Shown in pieces: positions 8,104 through 15,593 of a DNA stretch of 30,090 bases. Source of the stretch: CAYVZZ01 sp964456185. Its GTDB lineage: Bacteria > Pseudomonadota > Gammaproteobacteria > Pseudomonadales > Alcanivoracaceae. Below the pieces are notes generated by a model. It saw only the letters and a program-made list of their open reading frames with translations, did no database searches and had not been told where the DNA came from. Location of the stretch: contig CAYVZZ010000015.1 in the NCBI GenBank assembly GCA_964456185.1, forward strand, positions 1 to 30,090, given 5' to 3'. Within the stretch, counting starts at the first letter, position 1. Every line of letters starts with the position of its first letter. The translations under genes and the position numbers were made by a program.

Positions 8104-9307
8104 TGAGCACCTCCAGCGCTTCACCACCGGCGACGAAGCCAGGCCAACGAATGCTATTGCGCGCCACGATGCCAGCCGCTCGCCGACTATCGCCAAATAA
8201 ACGCCACGCCAACACCAACGACGGCTGGGTATGCGGCGGCGTGTACGTCACCAATTCAGGTAATTTAGCGACTCGGCCGCGTAAATCGCGTGACACGCTG
8301 GCGCGTAACACATCAAGTGAGCGGAAACTCGCATCATTGATGGGTTCTCCACTTATCGGTTGAGTCTTCAGCATATGCCGGTCGATGGCACTTATAAGCT
8401 GGCGCAAACTGGCTAGCGCTTCATCGCTGGATTTGAAGTCTATTGTGGTGGCTACACGAGCAGCTGCCGCCACTGCAGACAGCTGAATCAGCTGATGCAG
8501 TGCAAATTGAGCGGTCGCTTGCTGCTGCCGTTGCGGCGTGGTTGTCGGAAATAGCGGCTGATCATCGCCCGCGACAAAAAGGTTGCTATAAAGGTTAAAG
8601 GCATTTAGCGGCACATTGATCATGCGCCTCAACGCATTAACACTGCCGACAATAGCTGTCCCCATGTTATAGGGTGCACGAATTTGGGCTGCTATGTCTT
8701 TAGTGATGCCGTCGGCAACGCTTTCAATGGCCGACAAAGCGCCGACCAGATCATTTTCTATCTCAGCCAACCCCCAATCGGCCAAACCACCAACATCCCA
8801 CCGAGAGGCAAATTGATCCAGCGCCGATAGCTGCAAGTCTTCTGCGGCCTCATTAACATGCTGCTGTGTGTCAGCGGTCGCGGTGGGCGCCATTTTGATA
8901 CCCGCATTCTGAACCAGCGCCAAATCAAAATTGGCTCGGCCGCCATGCGTCATATCTTCATTTAGTCGATAAGGATCCGATTGCGATACCTCAACCCGCC
9001 CCAACCAAGGATGCACTAATGTCATGGGGCCTGGCTGATCCAACACCGCCAACAACGCGTCGCGGGCATCGAAATAATTACCGCTGTTCGCCAGAGTGGC
9101 ATCTACCCATACCGTCAGCTGAAACTGTTTAGCCTTAGCTCCCAAATCATCGATAATGGGAAGATTTTGTTGCGGTAACTCGTGTACTACAGTACGGCGG
9201 CCACCCTGCATGCGATTACTGGGCACAAAAAAAGGCACTCCCGACAGAGAGCCAGTGAAAGGCCGGCTGGTTGCTGATTGTGCATTAATCGTCTCGCGCC
9301 AACTCAT
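8096..9307 (-). CDS. DNA circularisation protein N-terminal family (Mu gp43-like tail protein)
   Basis: A 403-residue protein starting MSWRETINAQSATSRPFTGSL. The N-terminal 120 residues show the DNA_circ_N pattern: RRTVVHELPQQNLPIIDDLG, FQLTVWVD and YFDARDALLAVLDQPGPMTLVHPWLG. In Mu the equivalent, gp43, is needed for tail assembly; the circularisation name is historical. The remainder is Ala-rich and helical. The gene normally follows the tape measure directly, but here a plus-strand gene separates the two. Confidence 0.85.
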   Translation of the reverse strand: MSWRETINAQSATSRPFTGSLSGVPFFVPSNRMQGGRRTVVHELPQQNLPIIDDLGAKAKQFQLTVWVDATLANSGNYFDARDALLAVLDQPGPMTLVHPWLGRVEVSQSDPYRLNEDMTHGGRANFDLALVQNAGIKMAPTATADTQQHVNEAAEDLQLSALDQFASRWDVGGLADWGLAEIENDLVGALSAIESVADGITKDIAAQIRAPYNMGTAIVGSVNALRRMINVPLNAFNLYSNLFVAGDDQPLFPTTTPQRQQQATAQFALHQLIQLSAVAAAARVATTIDFKSSDEALASLRQLISAIDRHMLKTQPISGEPINDASFRSLDVLRASVSRDLRGRVAKLPELVTYTPPHTQPSLVLAWRLFGDSRRAAGIVARNSIRWPGFVAGGEALEVLND

Positions 9308-9313
9308 TATGAT
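9285..9313 (+). promoter_or_regulatory. Possible sigma70 promoter for the plus-strand gene at 9343
   Basis: TATGAT at 9308-9313 is a good -10 hexamer. TTAATC at 9285-9290, 17 bp upstream, is a weak -35. The start of the divergent gp43-like gene overlaps it. The match is modest, so this is only a candidate. Confidence 0.3.
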
Positions 9314-9342
9314 ACCCTCAGGAAAAAAGGAGTGATCACATC

Positions 9343-9729
9343 ATGAAGCAGCTCATTGCAACGAGTCTTTTGGTCTTGATCGGTTGGAGCTTGATGAGTG
9401 TTGCGCAAGCGAGAAACCCACCCGAACCGGGGGCGATACTGGTTTATCACGCTTGTGATCAAATAAACCCCAAAAAAGACTTCTTTACCTGCACGCGCAC
9501 ACCGAAACAAACCTACTTGATACATTTGCAATGGCAAATCGATGATCCAACCAGCCTGCCGACAAAAAAGCGGCATCAGGCGCTTTATAAAATGGCGCAA
9601 CTCGAAATGATGACAGTTCAATATGGCTACAGTTTTCGTGGTGATTGGAAAGGATCCAGCCATTACGAGATTTGCTATCGCGACAACACAACCCACATTC
9701 AGCTTTCTTGCGACCATTACACCCATTAG
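9343..9729 (+). CDS. Secreted four-cysteine protein of unknown function (moron candidate)
   Basis: This 128-residue gene runs against all surrounding late genes. AAGGAG lies 10 nt before its ATG. The first 23 residues form a clear Sec signal peptide (Lys at 2, a hydrophobic core, then AQA before Arg24). The mature part has only four cysteines, at 38, 50, 111 and 123, suggesting two disulfides in the periplasm. I recognise no domain. Its stop and the tape-measure stop share the bases TTAG at 9726-9729, so insertion was precise. Opposite strand, own ribosome site and probable own promoter are the marks of a lysogenic-conversion gene. Toxin, exclusion factor or inhibitor roles are all possible. 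Confidence 0.75.
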   Translation: MKQLIATSLLVLIGWSLMSVAQARNPPEPGAILVYHACDQINPKKDFFTCTRTPKQTYLIHLQWQIDDPTSLPTKKRHQALYKMAQLEMMTVQYGYSFRGDWKGSSHYEICYRDNTTHIQLSCDHYTH

Positions 9730-11525
9730 AAAGCCCCTTGCGCTGCTGCGCCGTGATCAATTTGGGTGCTGGCATTTCGACTTTGGGTTGAATGAACTTT
9801 TGTTTTTAAATCACGATCTGCCGCCACATCGATCTTTACATGCACTTTGGATGCTTGCTCGTCCGCTTTAACGGCGGCTTGAGCTGTATCGTTACCAAAA
9901 AATGACAATACTTCCGCAATCCCCTTGCCCAGGGCATGACCAAAATCAGTGCCTTCCACAAACTCGTCATTAATCCAACTGCCGGCCTGCCAACCCGCGC
10001 CGCCTGCCATAGCCAGAAAGCCCGCTTTCGCCAGGCCACCTTTCCAGCCGCCGCCCAATTGACCAGACAACCGCGCTGACAAACCTCTTTCTTTTGCGAT
10101 GAGCGTCTTTAGTCGTGTAAAGCGTGACGTGTTTTTTAATCGGTCGGGACCATTAATGAGTGGCATACCGCCTGCCGGCCAGTTGGTGACAAACACGGGT
10201 GTCGTGCCGGTGGTTTCCTCTAACGCCTTGCCCATTGCAATACCACCTGCCGTGCCGCCAATACGGCTTAAAGCCCGCCCACCAAACTTCAAAATCGCCA
10301 AGCCACCCAATCCGGCGGCAGCGCCCCCTGCCAACAACTCTTTTCCGCTAAGGTTTTTTTGATCGAGCGCGTATTGAATAGCATGGCCGATGGCATCATT
10401 AATGGGTTGCGCAAAATCATCGCCTGCCTCACGTAACGCATTTTTTAACCGCTGTGTCTGATCGACCGCGTTTTGCATCGCCCCCGGTAGGTCCTTGGCG
10501 ATAGTGCCGCTGGCACTTTTAATCTGCTTTGTCATCGTTTGGGCTTGCGCGAGGGTGTCACCGCTTAAGAGTGTGCGCAGACCTTTAATGGTGTCTTGAT
10601 CAGTCTTCCCAAACGCATCCTGTATAAATTGGCTGCGTTGTTTGTCAGTTTTGAGTTGCTTGTATTTTGCGGCAATGTCATCCAGCACAGCGAAGACTGA
10701 TCGGCGCTGTTCCTGTGCGTTAAAGAAATCCACACCGGTAGCCTCATGGGCCATTTTCTGGTAGCGGCCGTTAGTAAATAAACGCAGAGTAGAGCGAGCC
10801 AAAGTCGACAAACGTGCCGGATTTTTCTCGATGAGCGATAGCTGCTCAACAAAGCCAAGCGTACCTGCGAATTCCAATCCTGCGGTTTTCGCATTCTTGC
10901 CAATGTCGGCAAAGATGCCGGACAAATCTTCCAGCTCGGCATTACCCAATCGTCCCGCAACGGTCATCTGATCCAGTAATTTGGTCGCTAATTTCGGCTT
11001 ACTCAGGTCAAATTCAAATGCCTGGGCTGCCACGGTTAAACCCGATGCCAAGGTTTGAGCTTTAGCACCTGTCACCGTCAGTGTCGGGTTAATGGCCTTG
11101 ATGGTTTTAAGTGCCTGTGACCAGGACTGACCCGATTGAACAAGATCATTAAAGCCACTGAGCAAATCATCAACCGACTGCCCCGTTTGTTGTGCCATCT
11201 CAAACAATGAAGCGCGCAGCTGCTTTACTTGTTCGTCGGTCGCACCGGCGGTTTGCTGCACCATAATGAGCTGCTTGTCGAGGCCGGCTGACTGCATCAC
11301 AGCACGTGCGCTGACGAAGGCGGCACCCGCGCCAACGGCAAACTGGGTGTAACGTCCAGTGAGCCCTTCCATGCCACGACCCAAGGCGCGCGCACCACGC
11401 GCCAAGCGCGCCATACTTCGACGGCCTTGTCGGCTAAACCGATTCATCGAACGGGTGTAGTGCTTGGCACGGCGTACCAAGTTGCCCGATAAATCGACGA
11501 CCAGCGACGTGTGCATGTCATTCAT
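9726..11525 (-). CDS. Tail tape measure protein
   Basis: A 599-residue protein, at the short end for myovirus tape measures, so the tail should be short. The N-terminus (VDLSGNLVRRAKHYTRSMNRF) and the following Ala-rich helical region are typical. Residues about 70-380 match the TP901-type tape measure pattern, including QMTVAGRLGNAELEDLSGIFADIGKNA and the AFGKTDQDTIKGL segment. Gly-rich hydrophobic segments (GGAAAGLGGLAIL and AGFLAMAGGAGWQAG) could enter the host membrane. Its start codon overlaps the stop of the frameshifted chaperone frame (ATGA). It sets tail length and is scaffolded by the chaperones encoded just upstream. Confidence 0.9.
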   Translation of the reverse strand: MNDMHTSLVVDLSGNLVRRAKHYTRSMNRFSRQGRRSMARLARGARALGRGMEGLTGRYTQFAVGAGAAFVSARAVMQSAGLDKQLIMVQQTAGATDEQVKQLRASLFEMAQQTGQSVDDLLSGFNDLVQSGQSWSQALKTIKAINPTLTVTGAKAQTLASGLTVAAQAFEFDLSKPKLATKLLDQMTVAGRLGNAELEDLSGIFADIGKNAKTAGLEFAGTLGFVEQLSLIEKNPARLSTLARSTLRLFTNGRYQKMAHEATGVDFFNAQEQRRSVFAVLDDIAAKYKQLKTDKQRSQFIQDAFGKTDQDTIKGLRTLLSGDTLAQAQTMTKQIKSASGTIAKDLPGAMQNAVDQTQRLKNALREAGDDFAQPINDAIGHAIQYALDQKNLSGKELLAGGAAAGLGGLAILKFGGRALSRIGGTAGGIAMGKALEETTGTTPVFVTNWPAGGMPLINGPDRLKNTSRFTRLKTLIAKERGLSARLSGQLGGGWKGGLAKAGFLAMAGGAGWQAGSWINDEFVEGTDFGHALGKGIAEVLSFFGNDTAQAAVKADEQASKVHVKIDVAADRDLKTKVHSTQSRNASTQIDHGAAAQGAF

Positions 11526-11665
11526 TGTTTCATATCCTCAAGTGTGCGGTGCAACCGATTTAGCGGCTCACGCCTGAGTGCTTGAATGTCTGTTATCGTT
11601 TGCCCCTTCTTCAAGAGGTTGGCTTCCATCTTCTGCAGCTCCGTCGCCAACGCTAGGATCTCGCC
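11522..11665 (-). CDS. Frameshifted C-terminal extension of the tail assembly chaperone (-2 frame)
   Basis: A second reading frame overlaps the 3' end of the chaperone gene and runs past it. From 11665 it reads GEILALATELQKMEANLLKK and continues to NRLHRTLEDMKQ, ending at a TGA (11522-11524) that overlaps the tape-measure ATG. The entry point is a run of five G at 11664-11668 on the minus strand within CGGGGGCGA. Slipping back two bases from the GGG codon joins the frames. Phage Mu is known to use a -2 frameshift at a G-rich site at this locus to make its long chaperone. The frame has coding-like helical content with no stops. Confidence 0.7.
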   Translation of the reverse strand, partial: GEILALATELQKMEANLLKKGQTITDIQALRREPLNRLHRTLEDMKQ

Positions 11666-12062
11666 CCCGCTGCGTCACCTCAGGGGACGCATGCAGGGCT
11701 TTTGTGTTGAGTGCATCAGTCAGTTGTCGACGATCAATGGCACCGGCTGCCAGGTCGGCATAAAGATTTAAGATCTCAAGGTCGTCTTCGTGCAATTTAT
11801 TGAACAGCTCTACGTCGAGCGGTCCCACAAGTGGCCCAAGTTGTGCGATTTGCTGACACAAAATAAGAGCACCCAGTTTGGCCGGGCTTTCCACTACGAC
11901 AGGCACATTGCGCGCCCCATCATTAAATGCCACCACCTTTTCTGCCTGCTCTTTAGCGACAATGATCTGTCCCGCCGTCAGATGGTCGTGTATTTCAAAG
12001 TCGCGGTAGCTGTCTTTACCAACCGTCAACCCGTGCTTCAATTCACCCTTAATGCGCGCCAT
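11568..12062 (-). CDS. Tail assembly chaperone (Mu gp41-like), zero-frame product
   Basis: A 164-residue protein between the tail tube and tape measure genes, the invariant place of tail assembly chaperones. It starts MARIKGELKHGLTVG and contains DYRDFEIHDHLTAGQ-like sequence and ILCQQIAQLGPLVGPLDVELFNKLHEDDLEIL, as in the Mu gp41 / P2 E group. After residue 132 the zero frame becomes low-complexity and acidic (SVGDGAAEDGSQPLEEGANDN), as expected where it overlaps the real second frame. A fraction of ribosomes should shift -2 to add the extension ending at 11522. The product binds the tape measure during tail assembly. Confidence 0.85.
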   Translation of the reverse strand: MARIKGELKHGLTVGKDSYRDFEIHDHLTAGQIIVAKEQAEKVVAFNDGARNVPVVVESPAKLGALILCQQIAQLGPLVGPLDVELFNKLHEDDLEILNLYADLAAGAIDRRQLTDALNTKALHASPEVTQRGRDPSVGDGAAEDGSQPLEEGANDNRHSSTQA

Positions 12063-12074
12063 TTTGATTGCTCC

Positions 12075-12428
12075 TTACATTGCGTCGACTGAATCAAATG
12101 TCATTTTTAACGACGTTTTGCCTTCGCCGGTATCAAACTGCACCGGCTCGGTAGTGGCACCACCGCGACAGACATACTTTTGGCCGGTGTCGGCAGTAAA
12201 AAGCACCGTCACACCGGTCGCCGCCGACAAGGCAAGAATGTCGGTATCCGGTCCAAGCAACACCTTGCAGTCAAGCTCAGGTGCGACCTCTTCTTCTTGC
12301 CAATAAGTGCGCCCACCGGCGCGATCTGCCTTGCGATTTACGCCACCCGGGTTCAATGTGGCACCGTTTTCGGTGGCAAGTTGCTTGCCGTCGAAGTTAA
12401 TGGTGGCTTTGCCAGCAATTTGTCCCAT
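12075..12428 (-). CDS. Tail tube protein (Mu gpM-like)
   Basis: A 117-residue protein directly after the sheath gene. The sequence GKATINFDGKQLATENGATLNPGG and the later GQKYVCRGGATTEPVQFDTGEGKTSLKMTFDSVDAM fit the Mu-type tail tube family. It contains the expected central EVAPELDCKV strand. It polymerises into the inner tube of the contractile tail around the tape measure. Confidence 0.88.
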   Translation of the reverse strand: MGQIAGKATINFDGKQLATENGATLNPGGVNRKADRAGGRTYWQEEEVAPELDCKVLLGPDTDILALSAATGVTVLFTADTGQKYVCRGGATTEPVQFDTGEGKTSLKMTFDSVDAM

Positions 12429-12443
12429 GCTTCAATCCTCTAG

Positions 12444-13916
12444 TTAAATGCGGAATTCCATCAACCCGGTGAACACTTGCGCCTGACCTATCAGTCGCGG
12501 TTCGTCTTTCCAGTTGATGCGCCCAGTGGCGGTTTCGATATCAATCACCACCGTTTGTTTGTAGCCTTGCAGATCTTCTGCCCACCCCTTTTCAATAAAG
12601 TCGCTGTAGATGGAGAGCATCCAGGCCTTCATGATGTCGGGGGTGATAATGGGCTGACCGGCCGCAAAACGCGCCTTATTGTCACTGGCCAGCTTGTAGC
12701 GACCGGCAATAAACTGGCTGGCGATGGCGCTACGCTGCTGGTAGCGAATGCGGCTCAGCGTTTCGGGGCGGTTGATATCCAAAAACGACACATCGTTCAA
12801 ACCGGCGGCGTTTTCTTGGTAGCTGGTAATCTGCCGCTCAATGCGACAGGTGCCATCGTTGCTGACCTTATAAGTGGCAATGCCATCAAACAGCAGCAAA
12901 TTACGTTCGGTGCTTGTCCACCGGTCGCCACGAGCGGGCGGCATCATGCCTTTAAGCTCTAAGGTATGTAAGGGTCGTGCAGGATCCAGCGCTAACGGAT
13001 TGGCGGCTGTCATGCAGTTAATGGCGGCAATAATCCATGTCGGTTGTGGCGCCGAGTTCGCCCCCAGCCAGGTCACGTGTGGGCTGTTTCGCCCATTACC
13101 GAAGGTGGCGGTATCAGCATGGTTGCCATTAAAGCTACCGAAGGCGCGCGCATCGCGCTGAATAGTTGGTCCCCACAGGCTGTCAAGCTCATCTTCTAAT
13201 GCCACAACGTTGCTGGTGTCGTGATAGGGCATGATGATCCAGTTCCACCATTCATCCCCCATCGCAGCAATGGCCGCGTTAATGTCCGGATTGGTCGTGC
13301 CGCCTGTCATTGCAGTGATTGCCACCGTTAATCCGGCAGGGGTGGATTCACCGTAATAATTCATTCGCAAATCGATGTCGTTGCCCGCTTCACCCAAATT
13401 GCGCGCGGTTAAATCGACTTCGTCGGTGTTGGTGGTGTTGACAGCGGCTGTCACCGGCAAGCTAGTCGATGCATTAATGGCGGCTGCCATAGCGGTGGCA
13501 GCCGTATCGGCGGTGTCGCCTTTGGCCACGCCCACTTTGACGCGTTGACCTGCGATGTAGACCATCAGGGTGCCTGCTTCGGTGGCCGTGCCAGTAAGAC
13601 CGAGTTTGCCGGCGGCTGCCGCCGCTGCACTGTCATCATCCAACGCCAGCGCCCAAAGTGCCATGTAAGGGTCTACTTCATTGGCTGCGCGACACATATT
13701 GGCCAGCATTGAGCCGCGTCCAAAAAATTTGTCGGCATCGCTGGCATTTGTAATCTGCATGGGCACACCAGCAGCGACTGTGCCGGTAGCCAAGCGTTGT
13801 CCAATCGCCAGCACCTTAAATTCTTGCTGCCCCTGGCTTGCCAATAAATTACTGATTTCGATGTAGCCGCCCGGCAGCCGGAAATTAGCGGGCATACGGT
13901 TAAACGGAATGGTCAT
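12444..13916 (-). CDS. Contractile tail sheath protein (Mu gpL-like)
   Basis: A 490-residue protein with the classic sheath features. The N-terminus reads MTIPFNRMPANFRLPGGYIEI, followed by the KVLAIGQRLATGTVAAGVPMQI domain. An inserted domain spans about residues 95-205 (GTLMVYIAGQRVKVGVA). The conserved C-terminal domain contains RYKLASDNKARFAAGQPIITPDIMKAWML and the last strand AQVFTGLMEFRI, used for subunit handshakes. Length matches Mu-like sheaths (about 490). It forms the outer contractile layer. The start overlaps the small DUF2635 gene by 4 nt. Confidence 0.93.
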   Translation of the reverse strand: MTIPFNRMPANFRLPGGYIEISNLLASQGQQEFKVLAIGQRLATGTVAAGVPMQITNASDADKFFGRGSMLANMCRAANEVDPYMALWALALDDDSAAAAAAGKLGLTGTATEAGTLMVYIAGQRVKVGVAKGDTADTAATAMAAAINASTSLPVTAAVNTTNTDEVDLTARNLGEAGNDIDLRMNYYGESTPAGLTVAITAMTGGTTNPDINAAIAAMGDEWWNWIIMPYHDTSNVVALEDELDSLWGPTIQRDARAFGSFNGNHADTATFGNGRNSPHVTWLGANSAPQPTWIIAAINCMTAANPLALDPARPLHTLELKGMMPPARGDRWTSTERNLLLFDGIATYKVSNDGTCRIERQITSYQENAAGLNDVSFLDINRPETLSRIRYQQRSAIASQFIAGRYKLASDNKARFAAGQPIITPDIMKAWMLSIYSDFIEKGWAEDLQGYKQTVVIDIETATGRINWKDEPRLIGQAQVFTGLMEFRI

Positions 13917-14152
13917 TTGTCACTCTCCTTGCGAGATGAGGCTTTTTGAGCCGTCTTTTTGCTGGATTGTTTTTTGGCGGGTCGTGATTTCGTTACCGAG
14001 CCTTCGCTGAGTCGCCGCCACCAATAGGGGTTAGGTGCCACCCAGGCACCCTCGACGGGCAAAATGGCCGTCGGGTTATCGGGTTTGCGAACCACCACGG
14101 TCTGTCCCTCATGAATGGCAGGCTTTAAAAACAGGAGTTTTGTCTGAGTCAC
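13913..14152 (-). CDS. Small DUF2635-family protein with a basic tail
   Basis: A 79-residue protein between gp37-like and sheath genes, the place where Mu-like phages carry DUF2635. Residues 1-55 (FLKPAIHEGQTVVVRKPDNP and WVAPNPYWWRRLSEGSV) match the family, including the YWxRRLxEGSV end. The last 24 residues form a Lys/Ser tail (SRPAKKQSSKKTAQK) not part of the domain as I know it. The function is unknown; a tail-assembly or connector role is inferred from order. It overlaps both neighbours by 4 nt. Confidence 0.8.
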   Translation of the reverse strand: MTQTKLLFLKPAIHEGQTVVVRKPDNPTAILPVEGAWVAPNPYWWRRLSEGSVTKSRPAKKQSSKKTAQKASSRKESDK

Positions 14153-14709
14153 GCGTGCACCTCGTCGGTTGCAATCGGTTGTTCGTTATTGGTGATGCCG
14201 TCCGGTTCGTAATGGTCTGCGTGCCAAAAAACAAAATCGGTTAGCGTTGACGGGTCAAGTGAATACGACATATCAAGGTTAGCAACGGTGAGCTGAATGG
14301 CATAAACCGTGCCGCCTAAGTCAAACATGGCATCACGAAACAGGTTGTTAATGCCGGACAACGTCATGCTGCCAACATCGGGAATAACCAAGTTGTTTAA
14401 TGCAGGCGCTAGGCGGCTCAAAATATCGTAGGCACCGATCACACGCGCATTACCGCGCCGTCGATTCAGATCATCGGTGCCTTTATTCACAACATAGACC
14501 GTCCAGCGGGCGTCCAGATGGCTGGCGATTTTGGCGTTATTTCCACCTTGAAACGCCACATAAACGCCCGGTGCAAACTGCAACGCGCGTTTGAGGCTGT
14601 CGAGCGTCCAACCGCCGCCGATGCTTTTTGCTTCGCGCAGCGTCTTGCCAAAAACACGTTGGATTTCGTCAAGAATGGCATCTTCAATGGTGGTTAATGT
14701 ATTCACCAC
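14149..14709 (-). CDS. Mu gp37-like protein (DUF1834), tail terminator / head-tail joining
   Basis: A 186-residue protein following the gp36-like gene. The N-terminal TTIEDAILDEIQRVFG and the core SHLDARWTVYVVNKGTDDLNRRRGNARVIGAYDILSRLAP match the DUF1834 (gp37) pattern, where the GAYDI box is conserved. The C-terminal region contains GSMTLSGINNLFRDAMFDLGGTVYAIQLTV, also typical. Family members are thought to cap the tail or join it to the head. It overlaps the previous gene by 7 nt. Confidence 0.85.
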   Translation of the reverse strand: MVNTLTTIEDAILDEIQRVFGKTLREAKSIGGGWTLDSLKRALQFAPGVYVAFQGGNNAKIASHLDARWTVYVVNKGTDDLNRRRGNARVIGAYDILSRLAPALNNLVIPDVGSMTLSGINNLFRDAMFDLGGTVYAIQLTVANLDMSYSLDPSTLTDFVFWHADHYEPDGITNNEQPIATDEVHA

Positions 14710-15128
14710 GAGGCGCTCCCGTTTTCATCACGTGCAAACACATTGCCCGCACTGTGAATGGTGGCGTCAGCCACCGGGTTGACCTTGGCACCCGATTGGC
14801 TGAGGCCGAGCGATACTTGACCTTTGGCCATCGCGCTTAGAAATTTAATGGCCTGCTCATAGCGCTGGTTGACCTGGTCGGTTACGGCATCGTCATACAA
14901 GTAATAGCGCGCAATGTCACAGCACAATCGTGTTAATACACGCGGCACAACAGACAAGGGCAGCCCATAACGACCAGCAAGATAGCCATTGATCTCATCT
15001 GTGGCATCTTGCGTGGCTCGCTGCAACACGTCGATATCAATGTTGCCCGTGCGCTCGTGGTCCGTGAGCTGAATAATCTCTTCTTCACGAAACCGTTTGA
15101 TCATGTCTTGCGTTGTGCAGTAGGTCAT
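14703..15128 (-). CDS. Mu gp36-like head completion protein (DUF1320)
   Basis: A 141-residue protein starting MTYCTTQDMIKRFREEEIIQLTD, with the conserved DEINGYLAGRYGLPLSVVPRVLTRLCCDIARYYLYDD core of DUF1320. Such proteins are related to gp6-type connector components. The short C-terminal part includes AKGQVSLGLSQSGAK. Location after the FluMu-type gp35 gene and before gp37 agrees with Mu. It probably forms part of the head-tail connector. Confidence 0.88.
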   Translation of the reverse strand: MTYCTTQDMIKRFREEEIIQLTDHERTGNIDIDVLQRATQDATDEINGYLAGRYGLPLSVVPRVLTRLCCDIARYYLYDDAVTDQVNQRYEQAIKFLSAMAKGQVSLGLSQSGAKVNPVADATIHSAGNVFARDENGSASW

Positions 15129-15130
15129 GA

Positions 15131-15487
15131 TTATTGATCCGCAGCGTGTTCGCCGACCGCCACCACCTGTAATGCCGGCTCATCCATTAATGCCTGCAGT
15201 TCTTCGGCGGTGAATTCGTCAATGGCCACCACGGTTTTCTCGCTTGGCCAAGCGCGGCCAGCGCGGCGAAAACCGGATTGTGATGCACGCACCTCAATAT
15301 GGGTGACGTTTACCTCGGGCTGGCTAACCGTGGTGTCGGACGGCGTTGCAGCCTCGATGCTGTTGTCTTTGGCAATTTCGTCTTTGACGTTTTCGTCCTT
15401 AACATCAGTCGCGCTGGTATTGGTGGCTTTTGATGTTGCTTTTTTTGTCGATGCTTTCTTCGAACGAGTCGCTTTTTTGGCTGTCAT
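15131..15487 (-). CDS. FluMu gp35 / HI1506-type protein with a lysine-rich N-terminal tail
   Basis: A 118-residue protein in two parts. Residues 1-25 are Lys/Ser/Thr/Ala-rich and resemble a histone-like tail; residues 26-65 are acidic and low-complexity. The C-terminal domain (about 65-112) reads EVRASQSGFRRAGRAW, then FTAEELQALMDEPALQVV. That pattern is the small N-terminal domain family of Mu-like HI1506 (FluMu gp35) proteins. It lies just after the terminator that follows the capsid gene and has GAGGAG before its ATG. The role is unknown; a head-associated or DNA-contacting virion protein is possible. Confidence 0.75.
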   Translation of the reverse strand: MTAKKATRSKKASTKKATSKATNTSATDVKDENVKDEIAKDNSIEAATPSDTTVSQPEVNVTHIEVRASQSGFRRAGRAWPSEKTVVAIDEFTAEELQALMDEPALQVVAVGEHAADQ

Positions 15488-15499
15488 GATGCTCTCCTC

Positions 15500-15543
15500 A
15501 AAAAAATGCGAGTTCGTCGATCCTGCTCATTTATGAACTCGCA
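15500..15543 (-). terminator. Intrinsic terminator downstream of the major capsid gene
   Basis: On the minus strand TGCGAGTTC and GAACTCGCA (arms 15535-15543 and 15507-15515) form a 9-bp stem with a 19-nt loop. Seven U residues (15500-15506) follow immediately. It lies about 50 bp after the capsid stop and ends just before the ribosome site of the next gene. It likely trims the head transcript or attenuates tail genes, favouring capsid output. Confidence 0.7.
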
Positions 15544-15593
15544 AAGTTCAATGAACAGTGGCGCAGGGTCATGCCATCAGCGCAACGTGTGCA

